Source of the DNA: Prevotella sp. HUN102
GTDB taxonomy: Bacteria; Bacteroidota; Bacteroidia; Bacteroidales; Bacteroidaceae
Reading direction: 5' to 3'
Length of the DNA: 64,000 bases
Assembly (NCBI RefSeq): GCF_000688375.1
Contig: NZ_JIAF01000004.1
Coordinates: 1,674,001-1,738,000 of the forward strand
The notes beneath the pieces were generated by a model. It saw nothing but the letters and a program-made list of their open reading frames with translations, ran no database searches and was not told where the DNA came from. Below, piece after piece: positions 7,755 through 17,406 of this stretch (positions are counted from its first letter, which is position 1; the number at the start of each line of letters is the position of its first letter). The translations under genes were made by a program, and so were the position numbers.

Positions 7755-8315
7755 TTAATCTTGTTTGTTGTCGTTTTTCTTGCGTTTTTGCAACTCGTCG
7801 CGAAGGTTTGATGCCAATTCGTAATTCTCGTCTTCGATGGCTTTTTCCAACGCATTCTCAAGCATTGCAGAACTCAAGGCATTGACCGGGAGTGCCACTC
7901 GTGTCTTGCCTGATTCGTATGGAACGCTCTGCCGTCCGAAAAGTTTCTCTTCCATATAGATGTCCAACTGTGCGATAGATGCCAGAAGGATTCCGTCCGA
8001 AGCTCTGATTTTGGTCATTTCAAGCGTGTTTTTGTTAAGAAGAACAGCCTGATATTGTCCGTCGAGGATGGAAGTGAAGAAGACTTCGTAATGTTCTGCA
8101 TCCATATCCGGGTTTATCCAGCAGAGCACTTCGGGGAGCAACCGATGCGTGATGGGTGCTTTACCAATGCGCAGGCTGAATTCGTATTCGGTATGTCTGT
8201 CGCAGATAATGGCAATCTGCTTTGTTTCAGCTTCATCAGTTAGCACGAGGAGACCCATCTCTGAGCCTCCTACAATTTCTGTAATGCCTTTGAATATGAT
8301 TTTTATCTTGTTCAT
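7755..8315 (-). CDS. Bifunctional nuclease-family (DUF151) protein with C-terminal UVR motif
   Basis: This 186-aa protein carries a DUF151/BFN domain over roughly 1-140 (core PITHRLLPEVL) and a UVR helix pair near 150-180 (LEKAIEDENYELASNLRDEL). Family members have reported DNase/RNase activity, but the cellular role in Bacteroidetes is not established. UVR motifs usually mediate contact with partner proteins such as UvrA/B or Clp ATPases. The start overlaps the permease stop by 4 bp, so translation is probably coupled. Confidence 0.88.
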   Translation of the reverse strand: MNKIKIIFKGITEIVGGSEMGLLVLTDEAETKQIAIICDRHTEYEFSLRIGKAPITHRLLPEVLCWINPDMDAEHYEVFFTSILDGQYQAVLLNKNTLEMTKIRASDGILLASIAQLDIYMEEKLFGRQSVPYESGKTRVALPVNALSSAMLENALEKAIEDENYELASNLRDELQKRKKNDNKQD

Positions 8316-9580
8316 TGAGCTTTCTTTGGACGGAAGATTAGTGCAAAGCTAACTCCAACTACCATTGCATAGCTGGCGAAGATAAACCAACAGGACTGCC
8401 AATCAACAACGGAGATACTCTCTCCACCCACTTCTTGAATTTGTGTAAAGTGATTGACAATCCATTGTGCCAAAAGCGTACCTGCCGTTGCACCAATACC
8501 GTTTGTCATCAACATAAACAGGCCTTGCGCCGACGAGCGGATGGACTCGTCTGTACTCTTATCCACGAACAAAGACCCCGATACATTAAAGAAGTCGAAC
8601 GCCACTCCGTAGACAAGCATCGAAAGGATGAAGAGAAGAACACCCGGCATACCCGGATTTCCTAAGCCGAACAGTCCGAAACGAAGCACCCAAGCAAACA
8701 TTGCAATGAGCATTACGTTCTTGATACCATAACGGCGCATAAAGAATGGAATGAGCAATATGCAGCAGGTTTCGCTGATTTGCGACAGACTGATGAGAAT
8801 ATTTGCGTGCTGAACGGCAAATGAGTTGGCGTATTCAGGATTAGAGCCGAAACTGAACAGGAACGGATTGGCGAATGAATTGGTAATCTGCAAGCTCACT
8901 CCCAACAACATTGAGAAGATAAAGAAGATAGCCATCTTCTTTTCCTTGAACAATGCGAATGCCTTCAAACCAAATGCGTCTACGAGGCTCTTCTTTTCTT
9001 TGGAATGAGATATGGGGCAGTTGGGCAAAGTAAATGAATAGAAAAAGAGAATTATACTTACAATACCAGATGTTACGAACTGGAACTGATTGCTCTGGAA
9101 CCCCAAAAGGTCTACCAACCACATTGTTATAATAAAGCCGATAGTACCGAATACGCGGATTGGTGGGAAGTCTTTAACTGTATCCATACCTGCTTTAGTA
9201 AGTCCTGTGTAGGCAACGGAGTTGGTCAAAGCCAATGTAGGCATATAGAAAGCTACGGATAAAGAATAAAGCGTGAAGATGATGGAAAATTCAACTCCTG
9301 TTTCTGCTGCACTTGTGCCATACCACGCCGTGGCAAACATAAACAGACCTGCCAATAAATGGCAAATTCCCAAAACTTGCTGTGCAGGAATCCATCTGTC
9401 TGCCACAATACCCATCAGGGCTGGCATAAAAATAGAAACGAATCCTTGCATAGAATAGAACAAACCGATGTTTTCGTTGAAACCAATGTGGCCAAGATAG
9501 CGTCCCATTGACGTAAGGTATGCACCCCAAACTGCGAACTCAAGGAAGTTCATCAGTGCTAAACGTACTTTTAAATTCAT
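8312..9580 (-). CDS. Nucleoside permease (MFS, NHS family)
   Basis: This 422-aa protein has about 12 hydrophobic segments and resembles NupG/XapB-type nucleoside:H+ symporters (LMNFLEFAVWGAYLTSMG at the N-terminus, DFFNVSGSLFVDKST late). It would import nucleosides across the inner membrane. ATG at 9580 is chosen over a TTG at 9607 because the promoter box CAAAATTA (minus-strand TAATTTTG, 9605-9612) would place transcription start downstream of the TTG. It is the first gene of the operon with DUF151 and rsmE. Confidence 0.9.
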   Translation of the reverse strand: MNLKVRLALMNFLEFAVWGAYLTSMGRYLGHIGFNENIGLFYSMQGFVSIFMPALMGIVADRWIPAQQVLGICHLLAGLFMFATAWYGTSAAETGVEFSIIFTLYSLSVAFYMPTLALTNSVAYTGLTKAGMDTVKDFPPIRVFGTIGFIITMWLVDLLGFQSNQFQFVTSGIVSIILFFYSFTLPNCPISHSKEKKSLVDAFGLKAFALFKEKKMAIFFIFSMLLGVSLQITNSFANPFLFSFGSNPEYANSFAVQHANILISLSQISETCCILLIPFFMRRYGIKNVMLIAMFAWVLRFGLFGLGNPGMPGVLLFILSMLVYGVAFDFFNVSGSLFVDKSTDESIRSSAQGLFMLMTNGIGATAGTLLAQWIVNHFTQIQEVGGESISVVDWQSCWFIFASYAMVVGVSFALIFRPKKAQ

Positions 9581-9604
9581 ATTTTTAGTTTCTTTTATTT
9601 TGGA

Positions 9605-9612
9605 CAAAATTA
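9605..9612 (-). promoter_or_regulatory. -7 box of the permease-DUF151-rsmE operon
   Basis: Minus-strand TAATTTTG, a perfect TAnnTTTG match, 25 bases before the ATG at 9580. Confidence 0.6.
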
Positions 9613-9689
9613 CTGAAATTCTAAGAAACTACCAAAAATAGGGAAAGGAATATTGGCAAATGCTGAATGAAGTGAAAAGCATATATAAA

Positions 9690-9717
9690 AAAATTGATTG
9701 TCTCACGACAACCAATC
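9690..9717 (-). terminator. Hairpin terminator downstream of the DUF3256 gene
   Basis: On the minus strand GATTGGTTGTC-GTGA-GACAATC is followed by AATTTTTTT, a good intrinsic terminator about 100 bases past the DUF3256 stop. The same DNA read on the plus strand precedes a 22-codon frame at 9744-9812 (MKNTLQSYG...), whose coding status is doubtful. Confidence 0.6.
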
Positions 9718-9814
9718 TTTATTAACCTTAATAATCTAATACCATGAAAAACACGTTGCAAAGTTACGGAATTCATCCGAATTTGCAAAAGTTACAAAGA
9801 ATAATGGTGTAAAA

Positions 9815-10417
9815 TTAACTCTCTTTAAAAGAGAATCCATCCCATTTAAACTTTCTTTGTTTTATGATGGCTTTTAGCCTGTCTTTTTCTGCCTTGTTCA
9901 ACAAGAGAAAACTGTAATCCGCCAATACGCTGTTATCAGTCGGGTTTAGTTGTATTGTTCTTAGTTTTATGTCTCCAAGTTGTTGAAGTTCGTTGAATTT
10001 TTCTATTGACATCGTGTCCGGCTTCTCTATGGTTGGCTTCAAATTATCTTCAAAAGCCAATTTCTTCCATTCCTTATCATATAATTCCAGTTCGTTCTCA
10101 GCCTCCGGGCTAAACCACGTTTTGACAACTGCAATTGTTGAAGCATCCAAGAGTTTTATCTCAAGTGCTGAAGCATTGCTGAGTTTCGCCTTGATGTAAT
10201 TATCCGTCAGTAAGCTGATACGGGTTGTGTCTCCTATAAGATTTCTTACTTCCGATTTCATATTCATCCCAACATAGTCTGCCAGTTCAGTACGCAAACT
10301 TCTGTTCAGATAAGGGACGATGGAGTCGGGCATATTGATCCACACTTCTCTCATATTCTGTGCGTATGCAGCCAATGAGGTTATGCTGACGAATAATATT
10401 AATAATGTCTTCTTCAT
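9815..10417 (-). CDS. DUF3256 family exported protein
   Basis: This 200-aa protein has a signal peptide (MKKTLLILFVSITSLAAYAQ) and a DUF3256-type body, a Bacteroidetes family of unknown function. No lipobox is present, so it is probably periplasmic. A strong hairpin sits only 11 bases upstream of the start codon and may control expression. Its product is not functionally characterised as far as can be told from sequence. Confidence 0.8.
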   Translation of the reverse strand: MKKTLLILFVSITSLAAYAQNMREVWINMPDSIVPYLNRSLRTELADYVGMNMKSEVRNLIGDTTRISLLTDNYIKAKLSNASALEIKLLDASTIAVVKTWFSPEAENELELYDKEWKKLAFEDNLKPTIEKPDTMSIEKFNELQQLGDIKLRTIQLNPTDNSVLADYSFLLLNKAEKDRLKAIIKQRKFKWDGFSFKES

Positions 10418-10427
10418 TTCAAATTAT

Positions 10428-10470
10428 AAAAAGCGTAATACTGCTATCGGAATGCAATATTACGCTTTTT
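10428..10470 (-). promoter_or_regulatory. Hairpin immediately upstream of the DUF3256 start
   Basis: AAAAAGCGTAATA (10428-10440) pairs with TATTACGCTTTTT (10458-10470). On the minus strand it is followed by TTTTTATAATTT and then ATG at 10417. It could terminate the upstream gene (stop at 10599) or act in the DUF3256 5' leader; a near-match -7 box (AATCTTTG) lies just upstream of it. Confidence 0.55.
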
Positions 10471-10598
10471 TTATGGATTGACCAAAGATTGGGTATTAAA
10501 AGACCTTATATATTAAACGAGATAAGCAAGGAAAGATGGAAAAAACACATGTTAATTCCTGAATGCCTGTTTGAAAGGTCTACCAATCAGACGAAATC

Positions 10599-11054
10599 TT
10601 AGAATGGACCAAAGGTCATATCGCAGCGATTTTTGTACGCTGCAATGGTAAATAATCTGGCACCATCCTTGTCGTAACCCACAATGAATTTACCATCGTC
10701 AGGGTCTTCGGATGCAGTGATCTTGTAAATAGCTCCATACTTCTTGCCCAAGGCATTCATTCTGGCCACACTTTTCTTGCTGTCACCGCAATAAGATTTC
10801 AAACGCATAATATACATTCTTCCTTTTGAATCAAACTGAAAGTCAGCCTCATTGTATGATTCTCCGTCAATTGCAATGTTTTTGTAAACAATCTTGTCGT
10901 TTGTAGTGGAGACTGGTTCTCCAAACTTTGTTTTTAGCAATTCAACAGCTTGTTCCTGAGCAATCATAAACTGAATACCATCAATGGAACGTTGTGCGTG
11001 TACGTTCATTGCAAACACAATCAGGATCATTAGTCCAAATAATTTTCTCGTCAT
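10599..11054 (-). CDS. Exported protein of unknown function, 151 aa
   Basis: The signal peptide MTRKLFGLMILIVFAMNVHAQ is followed by a short domain beginning RSIDGIQFMIAQEQAVELLKTKFGEP, which resembles small periplasmic proteins found in Bacteroidales; I cannot assign a family. Two Cys residues (SYCGD, NRCDM) could form a disulfide in the periplasm. It has its own promoter box (minus-strand TATCTTTG at 11087-11094). Confidence 0.75.
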   Translation of the reverse strand: MTRKLFGLMILIVFAMNVHAQRSIDGIQFMIAQEQAVELLKTKFGEPVSTTNDKIVYKNIAIDGESYNEADFQFDSKGRMYIMRLKSYCGDSKKSVARMNALGKKYGAIYKITASEDPDDGKFIVGYDKDGARLFTIAAYKNRCDMTFGPF

Positions 11055-11086
11055 CTTGTAAAAAAAAGTAAATTTAAAATGTAGTG

Positions 11087-11094
11087 CAAAGATA
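11087..11094 (-). promoter_or_regulatory. -7 box of the 151-aa exported protein gene
   Basis: Minus-strand TATCTTTG, a perfect consensus match, 33 bases before the ATG at 11054. Confidence 0.6.
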
Positions 11095-11143
11095 CATCAT
11101 TTTTTATATTAAATGACAATAAAAGCTTCTTTTCTGGAAAATA

Positions 11144-11186
11144 AATAAACTCGCTTGTATTATGAAATGATACAAACGAGTTTATT
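11144..11186 (-). terminator. Hairpin terminator downstream of maeB
   Basis: AATAAACTCGCTTGTAT (11144-11160) pairs, with one mismatch, with ATACAAACGAGTTTATT (11170-11186). It lies about 95 bases past the maeB stop codon. Confidence 0.6.
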
Positions 11187-11278
11187 GGCAGATTAGCTTA
11201 TCTTCACAAGTTCTTGGAGATTATCGGGAACTGCAAAGCTTTACCCATATTATGATTGCTATAAAATATTCTCTATGA

Positions 11279-13576
11279 TTAAAGAGCTTCCTTGCCGTTT
11301 TTGATTTTCTCAACATAGGCATCAATGACTGCAACGGCAGTAATGTTTACAATATCGCGAACCGAACTCTCAAAGTCAGTGAAGTGGATTGGTTTGTTGA
11401 GTCCCATCTGGATAGGACCGATGACCTCTGTTTCAGGACTTAATGCTTGTAAGAGCTTGTAACCACTATTGGCAGAAGAGAGGTCAGGGAATATCAATGT
11501 GTTTACATCCTTGCCTTTCAGACGAGTGAATGGATATTTCTCATCACGGAGTTTTCTGTCCAAAGCAAAATTAACCTGCATTTCTCCGTCGATAGCTAAG
11601 TCTGGATATTTTTCCTGCATCATATTTACTGCCTCGTGGACATACTTGCAGGAACCAGTTGAGTCTGCACCGAAGTTTGAATAGGAAAGCATTGCAATGA
11701 CTGGTTCTTCGTTGAAGAATTTCACGGCTTCGCTCGATAGTTTTGCTATGTCGGCCAAAACCTCTGCATTTGGATTCCTGTTGATGAGTGTATCGCCGAT
11801 ATAGTAAACGTCACGTTTGGTATTGAGGATGTGCATTGTGCCGAAATGCCTGAACTCAGGACGAATACCGATTACCTCTTTGGCAACCTTGATGGTGTTG
11901 CTGTATTTCGTATATACTCCGGTTATGAACGCATCGGCATCGCCATTCTCTACCATCGACATACCAAAGTAGTTGCGTTCATACATCTTGTCGTATGCTT
12001 CATCGAAAGTATAACCTTCCCGTGCACGTTTTTCAGCCAAGTGTTTAGCGTAAATAGCCCGACGTCCCTGTTCGCTGTCGGCACGCATATCAATGATTTC
12101 AATGCCCGACAAATCGAGTTTCAGACGGTTTGCCACACGATTCAAGCGGTCTGGATTGCCTAAAAGGATAGGATAGCAGATACCTTCCTGTTTTGCCTGA
12201 ACGGCAGCTTTCATCATTGTCTGATGAGCACCTTCTGCAAACACAACTCTTTGTGGGTGCTGGGCAGCCGTTGCGTGAATATGGCGTGTCAGTTTGGTTT
12301 CCTGTCCGAGCATCTGACGCAGGTTTTCCTTGTATTCCTCAAAGTTCCTGATAGGAATGCGTGCTACACCACTGTCCATAGCAGCCTTGGCCACGGCGGC
12401 ACTCACTTCTGTGATGAGGCGTGGATCGACTGGTTTCGGAATGAAATATTGAGGGCCGAAAGTAAGGTCGTTCACATTGTAAACCTCATTTACAACATCG
12501 GGCACCGGTTGTTTAGCGAGTTCGGCAATAGCGAGCACGGCTGCCATTTTCATTTCCTCGTTGATTGCCTTTGCGTGTACATCGAGCGCACCACGGAAAA
12601 TGTATGGAAAACCAATAACATTGTTGATTTGATTTGGATAATCTGAACGTCCGGTAGCCATCAGTACGTCAGGCCAGGCTTCAATTGCCTCTTCAAATGA
12701 AATCTCTGGTACGGGGTTGGCAAGGGCAAACACGATAGGATTCTCATTCATTGAACGGACCATATCCTGAGAAAGGATGTTGCCTTTGGACAGACCTACG
12801 AATACGTCGGCACCCTTGACGGCTTCTTCCAACGTATGGATATTGCGACGGTCAGTTGCGAACAGTGCTTTCTGTCCGGAAAGGTTAGGACGGTCAGAGG
12901 CAATGACGCCCTTTGAGTCGAGCATTACGATGTTTTCACGTTTTACTCCTAATGCCATATACAGCTTGGTGCAAGAAATAGCTGCTGCACCTGCGCCATT
13001 TACTACGAGTTTTACATTTTCAATGTCCTTTCCTGCAACTTCCAATGCATTCTTCAGACCGGCTGCCGAGATGATGGCAGTGCCGTGTTGGTCGTCGTGC
13101 ATAACAGGAATGTCGAGCGTGCGCTTCAAACGTTCTTCAATAATGAAACATTCTGGAGCCTTAATGTCTTCAAGATTGATTCCACCGAATGTGGGTGCAA
13201 TCTTCTCTACGGCCTCACAGAATTTGTCGGGGTCCTTTTCGTCTATCTCAATATCGAAAACATCGACACCACCATAGATTTTAAAGAGAAGCCCCTTGCC
13301 TTCCATTACAGGCTTGCCGCTCATTGCGCCGATGTTGCCAAGTCCGAGAACGGCGGTGCCGTTGCTGATTACGGCTACAAGGTTTCCCTTGTCTGTATAT
13401 TTATAAACTTCGTCTGGGTTCTGCTGAATTTCAAGACAAGGATAAGCAACGCCGGGCGAATAAGCCAGACTCAAGTCAGTCTGAGTGCTGTATGATTTTG
13501 TTGGTGTTACTTCTATCTTGCCGGGACGGCCATTATTATGATATTCTAATGCTGCCTCTTTTGTGATTTTTACCAT
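11279..13576 (-). CDS. maeB: NADP-dependent malic enzyme with phosphotransacetylase-like domain
   Basis: It oxidatively decarboxylates malate to pyruvate, producing NADPH. This 765-aa protein has the malic enzyme N-domain ([18 protein letters not shown]), the NAD(P)-binding domain ([15 protein letters not shown]) and, over the C-terminal ~320 residues, a phosphate acetyltransferase-like domain that in MaeB homologues binds acetyl-CoA and regulates activity. Start [13 protein letters not shown] at 13576 is preferred over an ATG at 13621 because the -7 box lies at 13632-13639. It is divergent from a TetR-type regulator. Confidence 0.96.
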   Translation of the reverse strand: MVKITKEAALEYHNNGRPGKIEVTPTKSYSTQTDLSLAYSPGVAYPCLEIQQNPDEVYKYTDKGNLVAVISNGTAVLGLGNIGAMSGKPVMEGKGLLFKIYGGVDVFDIEIDEKDPDKFCEAVEKIAPTFGGINLEDIKAPECFIIEERLKRTLDIPVMHDDQHGTAIISAAGLKNALEVAGKDIENVKLVVNGAGAAAISCTKLYMALGVKRENIVMLDSKGVIASDRPNLSGQKALFATDRRNIHTLEEAVKGADVFVGLSKGNILSQDMVRSMNENPIVFALANPVPEISFEEAIEAWPDVLMATGRSDYPNQINNVIGFPYIFRGALDVHAKAINEEMKMAAVLAIAELAKQPVPDVVNEVYNVNDLTFGPQYFIPKPVDPRLITEVSAAVAKAAMDSGVARIPIRNFEEYKENLRQMLGQETKLTRHIHATAAQHPQRVVFAEGAHQTMMKAAVQAKQEGICYPILLGNPDRLNRVANRLKLDLSGIEIIDMRADSEQGRRAIYAKHLAEKRAREGYTFDEAYDKMYERNYFGMSMVENGDADAFITGVYTKYSNTIKVAKEVIGIRPEFRHFGTMHILNTKRDVYYIGDTLINRNPNAEVLADIAKLSSEAVKFFNEEPVIAMLSYSNFGADSTGSCKYVHEAVNMMQEKYPDLAIDGEMQVNFALDRKLRDEKYPFTRLKGKDVNTLIFPDLSSANSGYKLLQALSPETEVIGPIQMGLNKPIHFTDFESSVRDIVNITAVAVIDAYVEKIKNGKEAL

Positions 13577-13631
13577 TTTCTTACGTATAAATCTATTCTT
13601 ATTTCCTATGCACAAAAGCATAAAGTATGTG

Positions 13632-13639
13632 CAAAGTTA
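13632..13639 (-). promoter_or_regulatory. -7 box of maeB
   Basis: Minus-strand TAACTTTG. A divergent plus-strand TAAATTTG lies at 13684-13691, so the two promoters share about 50 bp, a natural site for control by the TetR-type regulator. Confidence 0.6.
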
Positions 13640-13683
13640 CTAAATATAACTTTAATTTAAGTGATATTTTGAAAGATATTTCG

Positions 13684-13691
13684 TAAATTTG
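13684..13691 (+). promoter_or_regulatory. -7 box of the TetR-family regulator gene
   Basis: TAAATTTG matches TAnnTTTG, 27 bases before the ATG at 13719. Confidence 0.55.
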
Positions 13692-13718
13692 TCTACAAAT
13701 TATTAAACCAGTTGCAAG

Positions 13719-14336
13719 ATGCACGTAGAGAATATATATAGACAGGAATTAAAGGATAAAATACTTCAATCTGCTACATTGATGTTCTATAATAATGGAA
13801 TCCGTAAGGTAAAGATGGATGACATTGCCAACAACTTGAAAATCTCAAAAAGAACCTTGTATGAAATTTACGAAAAGAAAGAAGACTTGCTTTTTGAGGT
13901 TTTGCAGCGTGTTGAGAAGATAAACATTCAGCGATTGGAGGAATTTGACAAACCGGGTACTAACGTTATCGACATTATAATTGAGGCACTTCGTCTGAAA
14001 TCCGAGGAGTTCAGTAAAGTTAATCCGGAGTTTTTACAGGATATGGAGAAATATCCAAAACTCATAGAATATATAAAGGCAAAGCATAATCGTCAGGGCT
14101 TACAGGCTATCGACTTTCTGAATCGCGGCATAAAGGAAGGCTATTTTCTGTCAAATGTAAACTTTGAAATCGTGAATATTCTTGCAGATGCAGGAGGACA
14201 TTATATAATGAGTAACTTCCTTTACAACAAGTACAGCTTCAAGGAAATATTTAAAACTTTCGTTATGCTCTATGTTCGTGGTATATGTACGGCAAAGGGA
14301 GTGGAACTTTTGGATAAATCTATCGATAAGTTGTAG
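13719..14336 (+). CDS. TetR/AcrR family transcriptional regulator
   Basis: This 205-aa protein has an N-terminal helix-turn-helix near residues 27-55 (KVKMDDIANNLKISKRTLYEIYEKKEDLL), the hallmark of TetR repressors, then an all-helical ligand-binding region. The ligand is unknown. It is divergently transcribed from maeB with closely spaced promoters, so it may regulate itself and possibly maeB. A strong terminator follows. Confidence 0.9.
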   Translation: MHVENIYRQELKDKILQSATLMFYNNGIRKVKMDDIANNLKISKRTLYEIYEKKEDLLFEVLQRVEKINIQRLEEFDKPGTNVIDIIIEALRLKSEEFSKVNPEFLQDMEKYPKLIEYIKAKHNRQGLQAIDFLNRGIKEGYFLSNVNFEIVNILADAGGHYIMSNFLYNKYSFKEIFKTFVMLYVRGICTAKGVELLDKSIDKL

Positions 14337-14349
14337 AGCATTATACAAT

Positions 14350-14390
14350 AAAAGAGGCTTTCGTCATAGCTGACGAAAGCCTCTTTTTGT
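14350..14390. terminator. Strong bidirectional terminator
   Basis: AAAGAGGCTTTCGTCA (14351-14366), loop TAGC, then TGACGAAAGCCTCTTTTTG: a perfect 16-bp stem with a T run, 14 bases after the TetR stop. Confidence 0.9.
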
Positions 14391-14760
14391 TTCTTGTGGG
14401 TTCGCTATGTGCTCAAAATCAGGGCTGCAAAATCGGAAGTTAAATATTCGTTGGTGGAATTAATGTTTTGCCTGCACGCCTTTAAGTCCTTATGCTTTTC
14501 ACTCATATTTTCAATGGAATTACATCATTTCTGCACATAAGAAACAGTAATGAGTGCAAGCAAATGAAAACACGATTTACAAGTAACCGAAGATTGCACG
14601 GCATTCTTCGCACAATTAGCGTGTATTCTTGCGAAGAACGGAATGCAATCTTCGCAAGAGTGAATGACGGCTGTTTATCCTTTGATTTTCAATAATTTAC
14701 AAACGTTATCAGAATCGGCTTTTTACGGAGTTTGAAATGCAGCCTGATCCTGATTTTCCT
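14391..14760. other. Gene-free region containing one dispersed repeat copy
   Basis: It lies between the convergent TetR and 171-aa protein genes. I see no credible coding frame or RNA gene; the only structured part is the two-hairpin repeat at 14572-14703. Confidence 0.6.
14572..14703 (+). repeat. Dispersed two-hairpin intergenic repeat, copy A
   Basis: It begins ACGATTTACAAGT and ends TTGATTTTCAATAATTTAC. Inside are four arms in the order CGAAGATTGC, GCATTCTTCGCA, TTGCGAAGAA, CAATCTTCGCAA, forming two imperfect hairpins. It matches copies at 35859, 46454 (inverted) and 60269 in arm order, spacing and end sequences. Confidence 0.75.
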
Positions 14761-15276
14761 TTACTTGCTAAGTTTCTCTTTTGCTTCGGCAAGTGCTTTT
14801 ACCCAATCGGTATCGAGGGAGAACTGTGTGAGATAATCTTCGCGGTTGAAGTAGGCAAGCACAAGTTCCTTGTCGTTGTCATTGTATAATGGATGATTGA
14901 CGCTGGCATCACGGAAAATCTTCATCACTCTGTTTTGCCCTTTCAGCGTGGTCGCCTTTGAATACTCTTTCGTGAAAAGATTCACGTAGTCATACATATA
15001 ATACGCCATTGAGTCCAGTTGGTTGTTCAGGTGTCGGACATCCTCTGCACTATGCTTTGCAGTGGAATCTGAAAGTTCCGCCAATGTCCGGGAAACCAGA
15101 TACGTGATTGCGTCTACCTTGAAAGCTGCCAGTTTTCTTACACCTGTTTCCTCCGAAGGATTGGATGCTGTCTTATAGGAACTATTGTAGATTTGTTCGT
15201 GAACTCTCTGAGATTGAGCGTTAATTCCCATCAGACATACGAATGAGAATGCTATTGCTAATACAATTTTCTTCAT
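14761..15276 (-). CDS. Exported protein of unknown function, 171 aa
   Basis: The signal peptide MKKIVLAIAFSFVCLMGINAQ is followed by a largely helical protein with no motif I recognise. It has no lipobox and is probably periplasmic. It lies after ruvC on the same strand but is separated from it by about 150 bases, so it may be transcribed alone. Confidence 0.72.
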   Translation of the reverse strand: MKKIVLAIAFSFVCLMGINAQSQRVHEQIYNSSYKTASNPSEETGVRKLAAFKVDAITYLVSRTLAELSDSTAKHSAEDVRHLNNQLDSMAYYMYDYVNLFTKEYSKATTLKGQNRVMKIFRDASVNHPLYNDNDKELVLAYFNREDYLTQFSLDTDWVKALAEAKEKLSK

Positions 15277-15429
15277 ACTTTTTTTTATTGTTTGTTTTTA
15301 TTTTTTGAGTTTATGTTCAATATGACGATGATTGCCCGTCATTGTTTAATACTGCTTAATTTAATCTTCCAATAAACTTTTCAGCTTGATTGGCAACGTG
15401 CTGACGATTGTTATTTACCTTCGTGAAAT

Positions 15430-15999
15430 CTACTTGCTGATTCTTGATTTATTTTTCAATGCAAAATCTTTCCACGAACTGAAACGCTTGGCGTCGGTTT
15501 CGGGTCTGCTCGATTGGAGATAATGGCAATAGGCTGCACCGAGTGCGTCTGTTGCATCCATAAACTGCGGCATATCGTTGTCTTTCAGATTCAAGAGTCT
15601 TTGCAGCATATCGGAAACCTGTTCCTTCGATGCACTTCCGTTACCAGTTATTGCCATCTTGATCTTCAATGGAGCATACTCGTGTATGGGAACATCTCTC
15701 TGAATGGCAGCCGCTATGGCTACACCCTGCGCTCTTCCGAGCTTCAGCATTGACTGAATATTCTTGCCGAAGAAGGGGGCTTCAATAGCCATTTCGTCGG
15801 GCAGAAACTCCTCTATTATGCCAGTTACGCGTTCAAAGATTTTGCCCAGTCGGAGATAAACGTCCTTTTCCTTGCGCATATCTATGACACCCATCACGAC
15901 GAGTTCTGCCTTGTTGCCGACAACACGGATTATTCCATAGCCCATCACGTTCGTACCCGGGTCTATTCCCAAGATTATTTTTGACGGTATGTTCTGCAT
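15430..15999 (-). CDS. ruvC: Holliday junction endonuclease RuvC
   Basis: Resolves Holliday junctions during recombination with RuvAB. This 189-aa protein has the RNase H-like fold signature [14 protein letters not shown] (first catalytic Asp near residue 12), IEAPFFGKN with the Glu near 69, and [14 protein letters not shown] near the C-terminus carrying the remaining acidic residues. The length is typical. It begins 2 bases after the metallo-beta-lactamase-fold gene ends, indicating one operon. Confidence 0.96.
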   Translation of the reverse strand: MQNIPSKIILGIDPGTNVMGYGIIRVVGNKAELVVMGVIDMRKEKDVYLRLGKIFERVTGIIEEFLPDEMAIEAPFFGKNIQSMLKLGRAQGVAIAAAIQRDVPIHEYAPLKIKMAITGNGSASKEQVSDMLQRLLNLKDNDMPQFMDATDALGAAYCHYLQSSRPETDAKRFSSWKDFALKNKSRISK

Positions 16000-16001
16000 T
16001 C

Positions 16002-16646
16002 TCAGCGGTCCATATAAGGATTATGAGCCAGTTCAAAGCCTAAAGTAGTCTGTGGCCCGTGCCCGGAATAGAGAATTGTTTCGTCAGGTAACTGAGAAAG
16101 CTCTCGTAAACTACTGATAAGCTGGAACATATTGCCGCCCGGAAGGTCGGTTCTTCCCACACTTCCTCTGAACAATGTATCGCCGGTAAAAGCTATCTTT
16201 TCCTCTTCACAATAGAAGGTTACGCCTCCGCGAGTGTGTCCCGGAGTTTCTATAACTTGAAGTTCGTGTGTTCCGAACTTTATCTTTTCCTTTGTTTGGA
16301 AGTAATGTTTTACCTCTGGAAAAGCATAGCCTACGGTCAGTTGCAGCAAATCCATAGCCTGCTGTGGAAGACTATTCATCAGGTCGGCATCCTTCTGCGA
16401 TACTTCCGGAGACAATCCGAACTCATCATAAATGGTGTTGATGCCAAAATGGTGGTCGATATGTCCGTGAGTGCCCAGAAGGTGGACTGGTTTCAATCCT
16501 CCTTCCTTAATGAACTTCACGATTGCTTCCCGTTCCACATCGTAGTATGCACCGCAATCTATGATAACACATTCTTTTGTTTCATCCCAAAGGAGATAAC
16601 AGTTCTCCTCGAGCATATTGCAAGAAAATCTTTTAACTTCTACCAT
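16002..16646 (-). CDS. Metallo-beta-lactamase-fold hydrolase (glyoxalase II-like)
   Basis: This 214-aa protein has the zinc-binding motif THGHIDHH (His60, His62, Asp64, His65), a third ligand His137 (TPGHTRGG), bridging Asp156 (FTGDTLF) and His196 (YSGHGP). This is the complete dinuclear set. The family includes hydroxyacylglutathione hydrolases and related thioesterases; the substrate here is unknown. It lies upstream of ruvC in an apparent two-gene operon. Confidence 0.9.
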   Translation of the reverse strand: MVEVKRFSCNMLEENCYLLWDETKECVIIDCGAYYDVEREAIVKFIKEGGLKPVHLLGTHGHIDHHFGINTIYDEFGLSPEVSQKDADLMNSLPQQAMDLLQLTVGYAFPEVKHYFQTKEKIKFGTHELQVIETPGHTRGGVTFYCEEEKIAFTGDTLFRGSVGRTDLPGGNMFQLISSLRELSQLPDETILYSGHGPQTTLGFELAHNPYMDR

Positions 16647-16777
16647 TTCTATTAGTTGAGGGTTGAAAAATGAGAGCTTTTAAGGCAATACCTATTGAGT
16701 TAGATTCTCATTTTCAATAATGTTTGAGACTGTCAAACTGAGATATAGGAACTTTATGCATTCAACTCTCAACCGTT

Positions 16778-17401
16778 TCATCCCGGAATATAAATCAAAT
16801 ATTTCTCCTTGAACCACTCTTCGTCAAACCATTGAGAAAGCTCGCTGATTTCTGCTATCTTGTGGAACGGCTTCACTTCCTCGGTCAGGTTTCCACCTTT
16901 AAGCACAATCACACCATTGGCAAGAGCGTTGTGTTCGTCTTTTGCAATGTTTTTCTTAACGATTTTCATCAGGTCGGGCAGAGGCATAACAGCTCTCGAC
17001 ACGATAAAATCAAACTTGCCTTTTTCTTCTTCGCCACGCTTGTGCTGTGCAAGAACATTCTCCAGACCAATGGCTTCTGCCACTTCGTTCACTACTTTAA
17101 TCTTCTTTCCTGTGCCATCTATCATCTTGAAGTTGGCATCTGGAAACATAATGGCTAACGGAATACCCGGGAATCCGCCACCTGTGCCGAAATCAAGCAC
17201 GTTGGTATCACGCTTGAAATTGATAAACTTTGCAATGGAGAGCGAATGCAGTATATGATGTTCGTAAAGATTCTCAATGTCTTTTCTTGAAATCACATTG
17301 ATTTTGGAGTTCCAATCCATATAGAGTTCATACAAGGCATCGAACTGTTTGTGCTGCTCTATTGTGAGATTGGGAAAATATTTGGCAATAATATCTGTCA
17401 T
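16778..17401 (-). CDS. rsmG: 16S rRNA (guanine-527-N7)-methyltransferase
   Basis: Methylates G527 of 16S rRNA using S-adenosylmethionine. This 207-aa protein has the GidB core: NVISRKDIENLYEHHILHSL near 36-55, the cofactor loop VLDFGTGGGFPGIPLA near 69-84, and the family residue set around SRAVMPLPDL. The start lies 5 bases after the stop of the upstream lipoprotein gene, implying co-transcription. Confidence 0.96.
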   Translation of the reverse strand: MTDIIAKYFPNLTIEQHKQFDALYELYMDWNSKINVISRKDIENLYEHHILHSLSIAKFINFKRDTNVLDFGTGGGFPGIPLAIMFPDANFKMIDGTGKKIKVVNEVAEAIGLENVLAQHKRGEEEKGKFDFIVSRAVMPLPDLMKIVKKNIAKDEHNALANGVIVLKGGNLTEEVKPFHKIAEISELSQWFDEEWFKEKYLIYIPG

Positions 17402-17406
17402 ATTTC

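Noticed and set aside
9581..9607. TTG start adding nine residues to the nucleoside permease
   Set aside because: The promoter box at 9605-9612 would place transcription start downstream of it.
9744..9812. 22-codon plus-strand frame MKNTLQSYG...
   Set aside because: Too short to support alone; the upstream hairpin is better explained as the minus-strand DUF3256 terminator.
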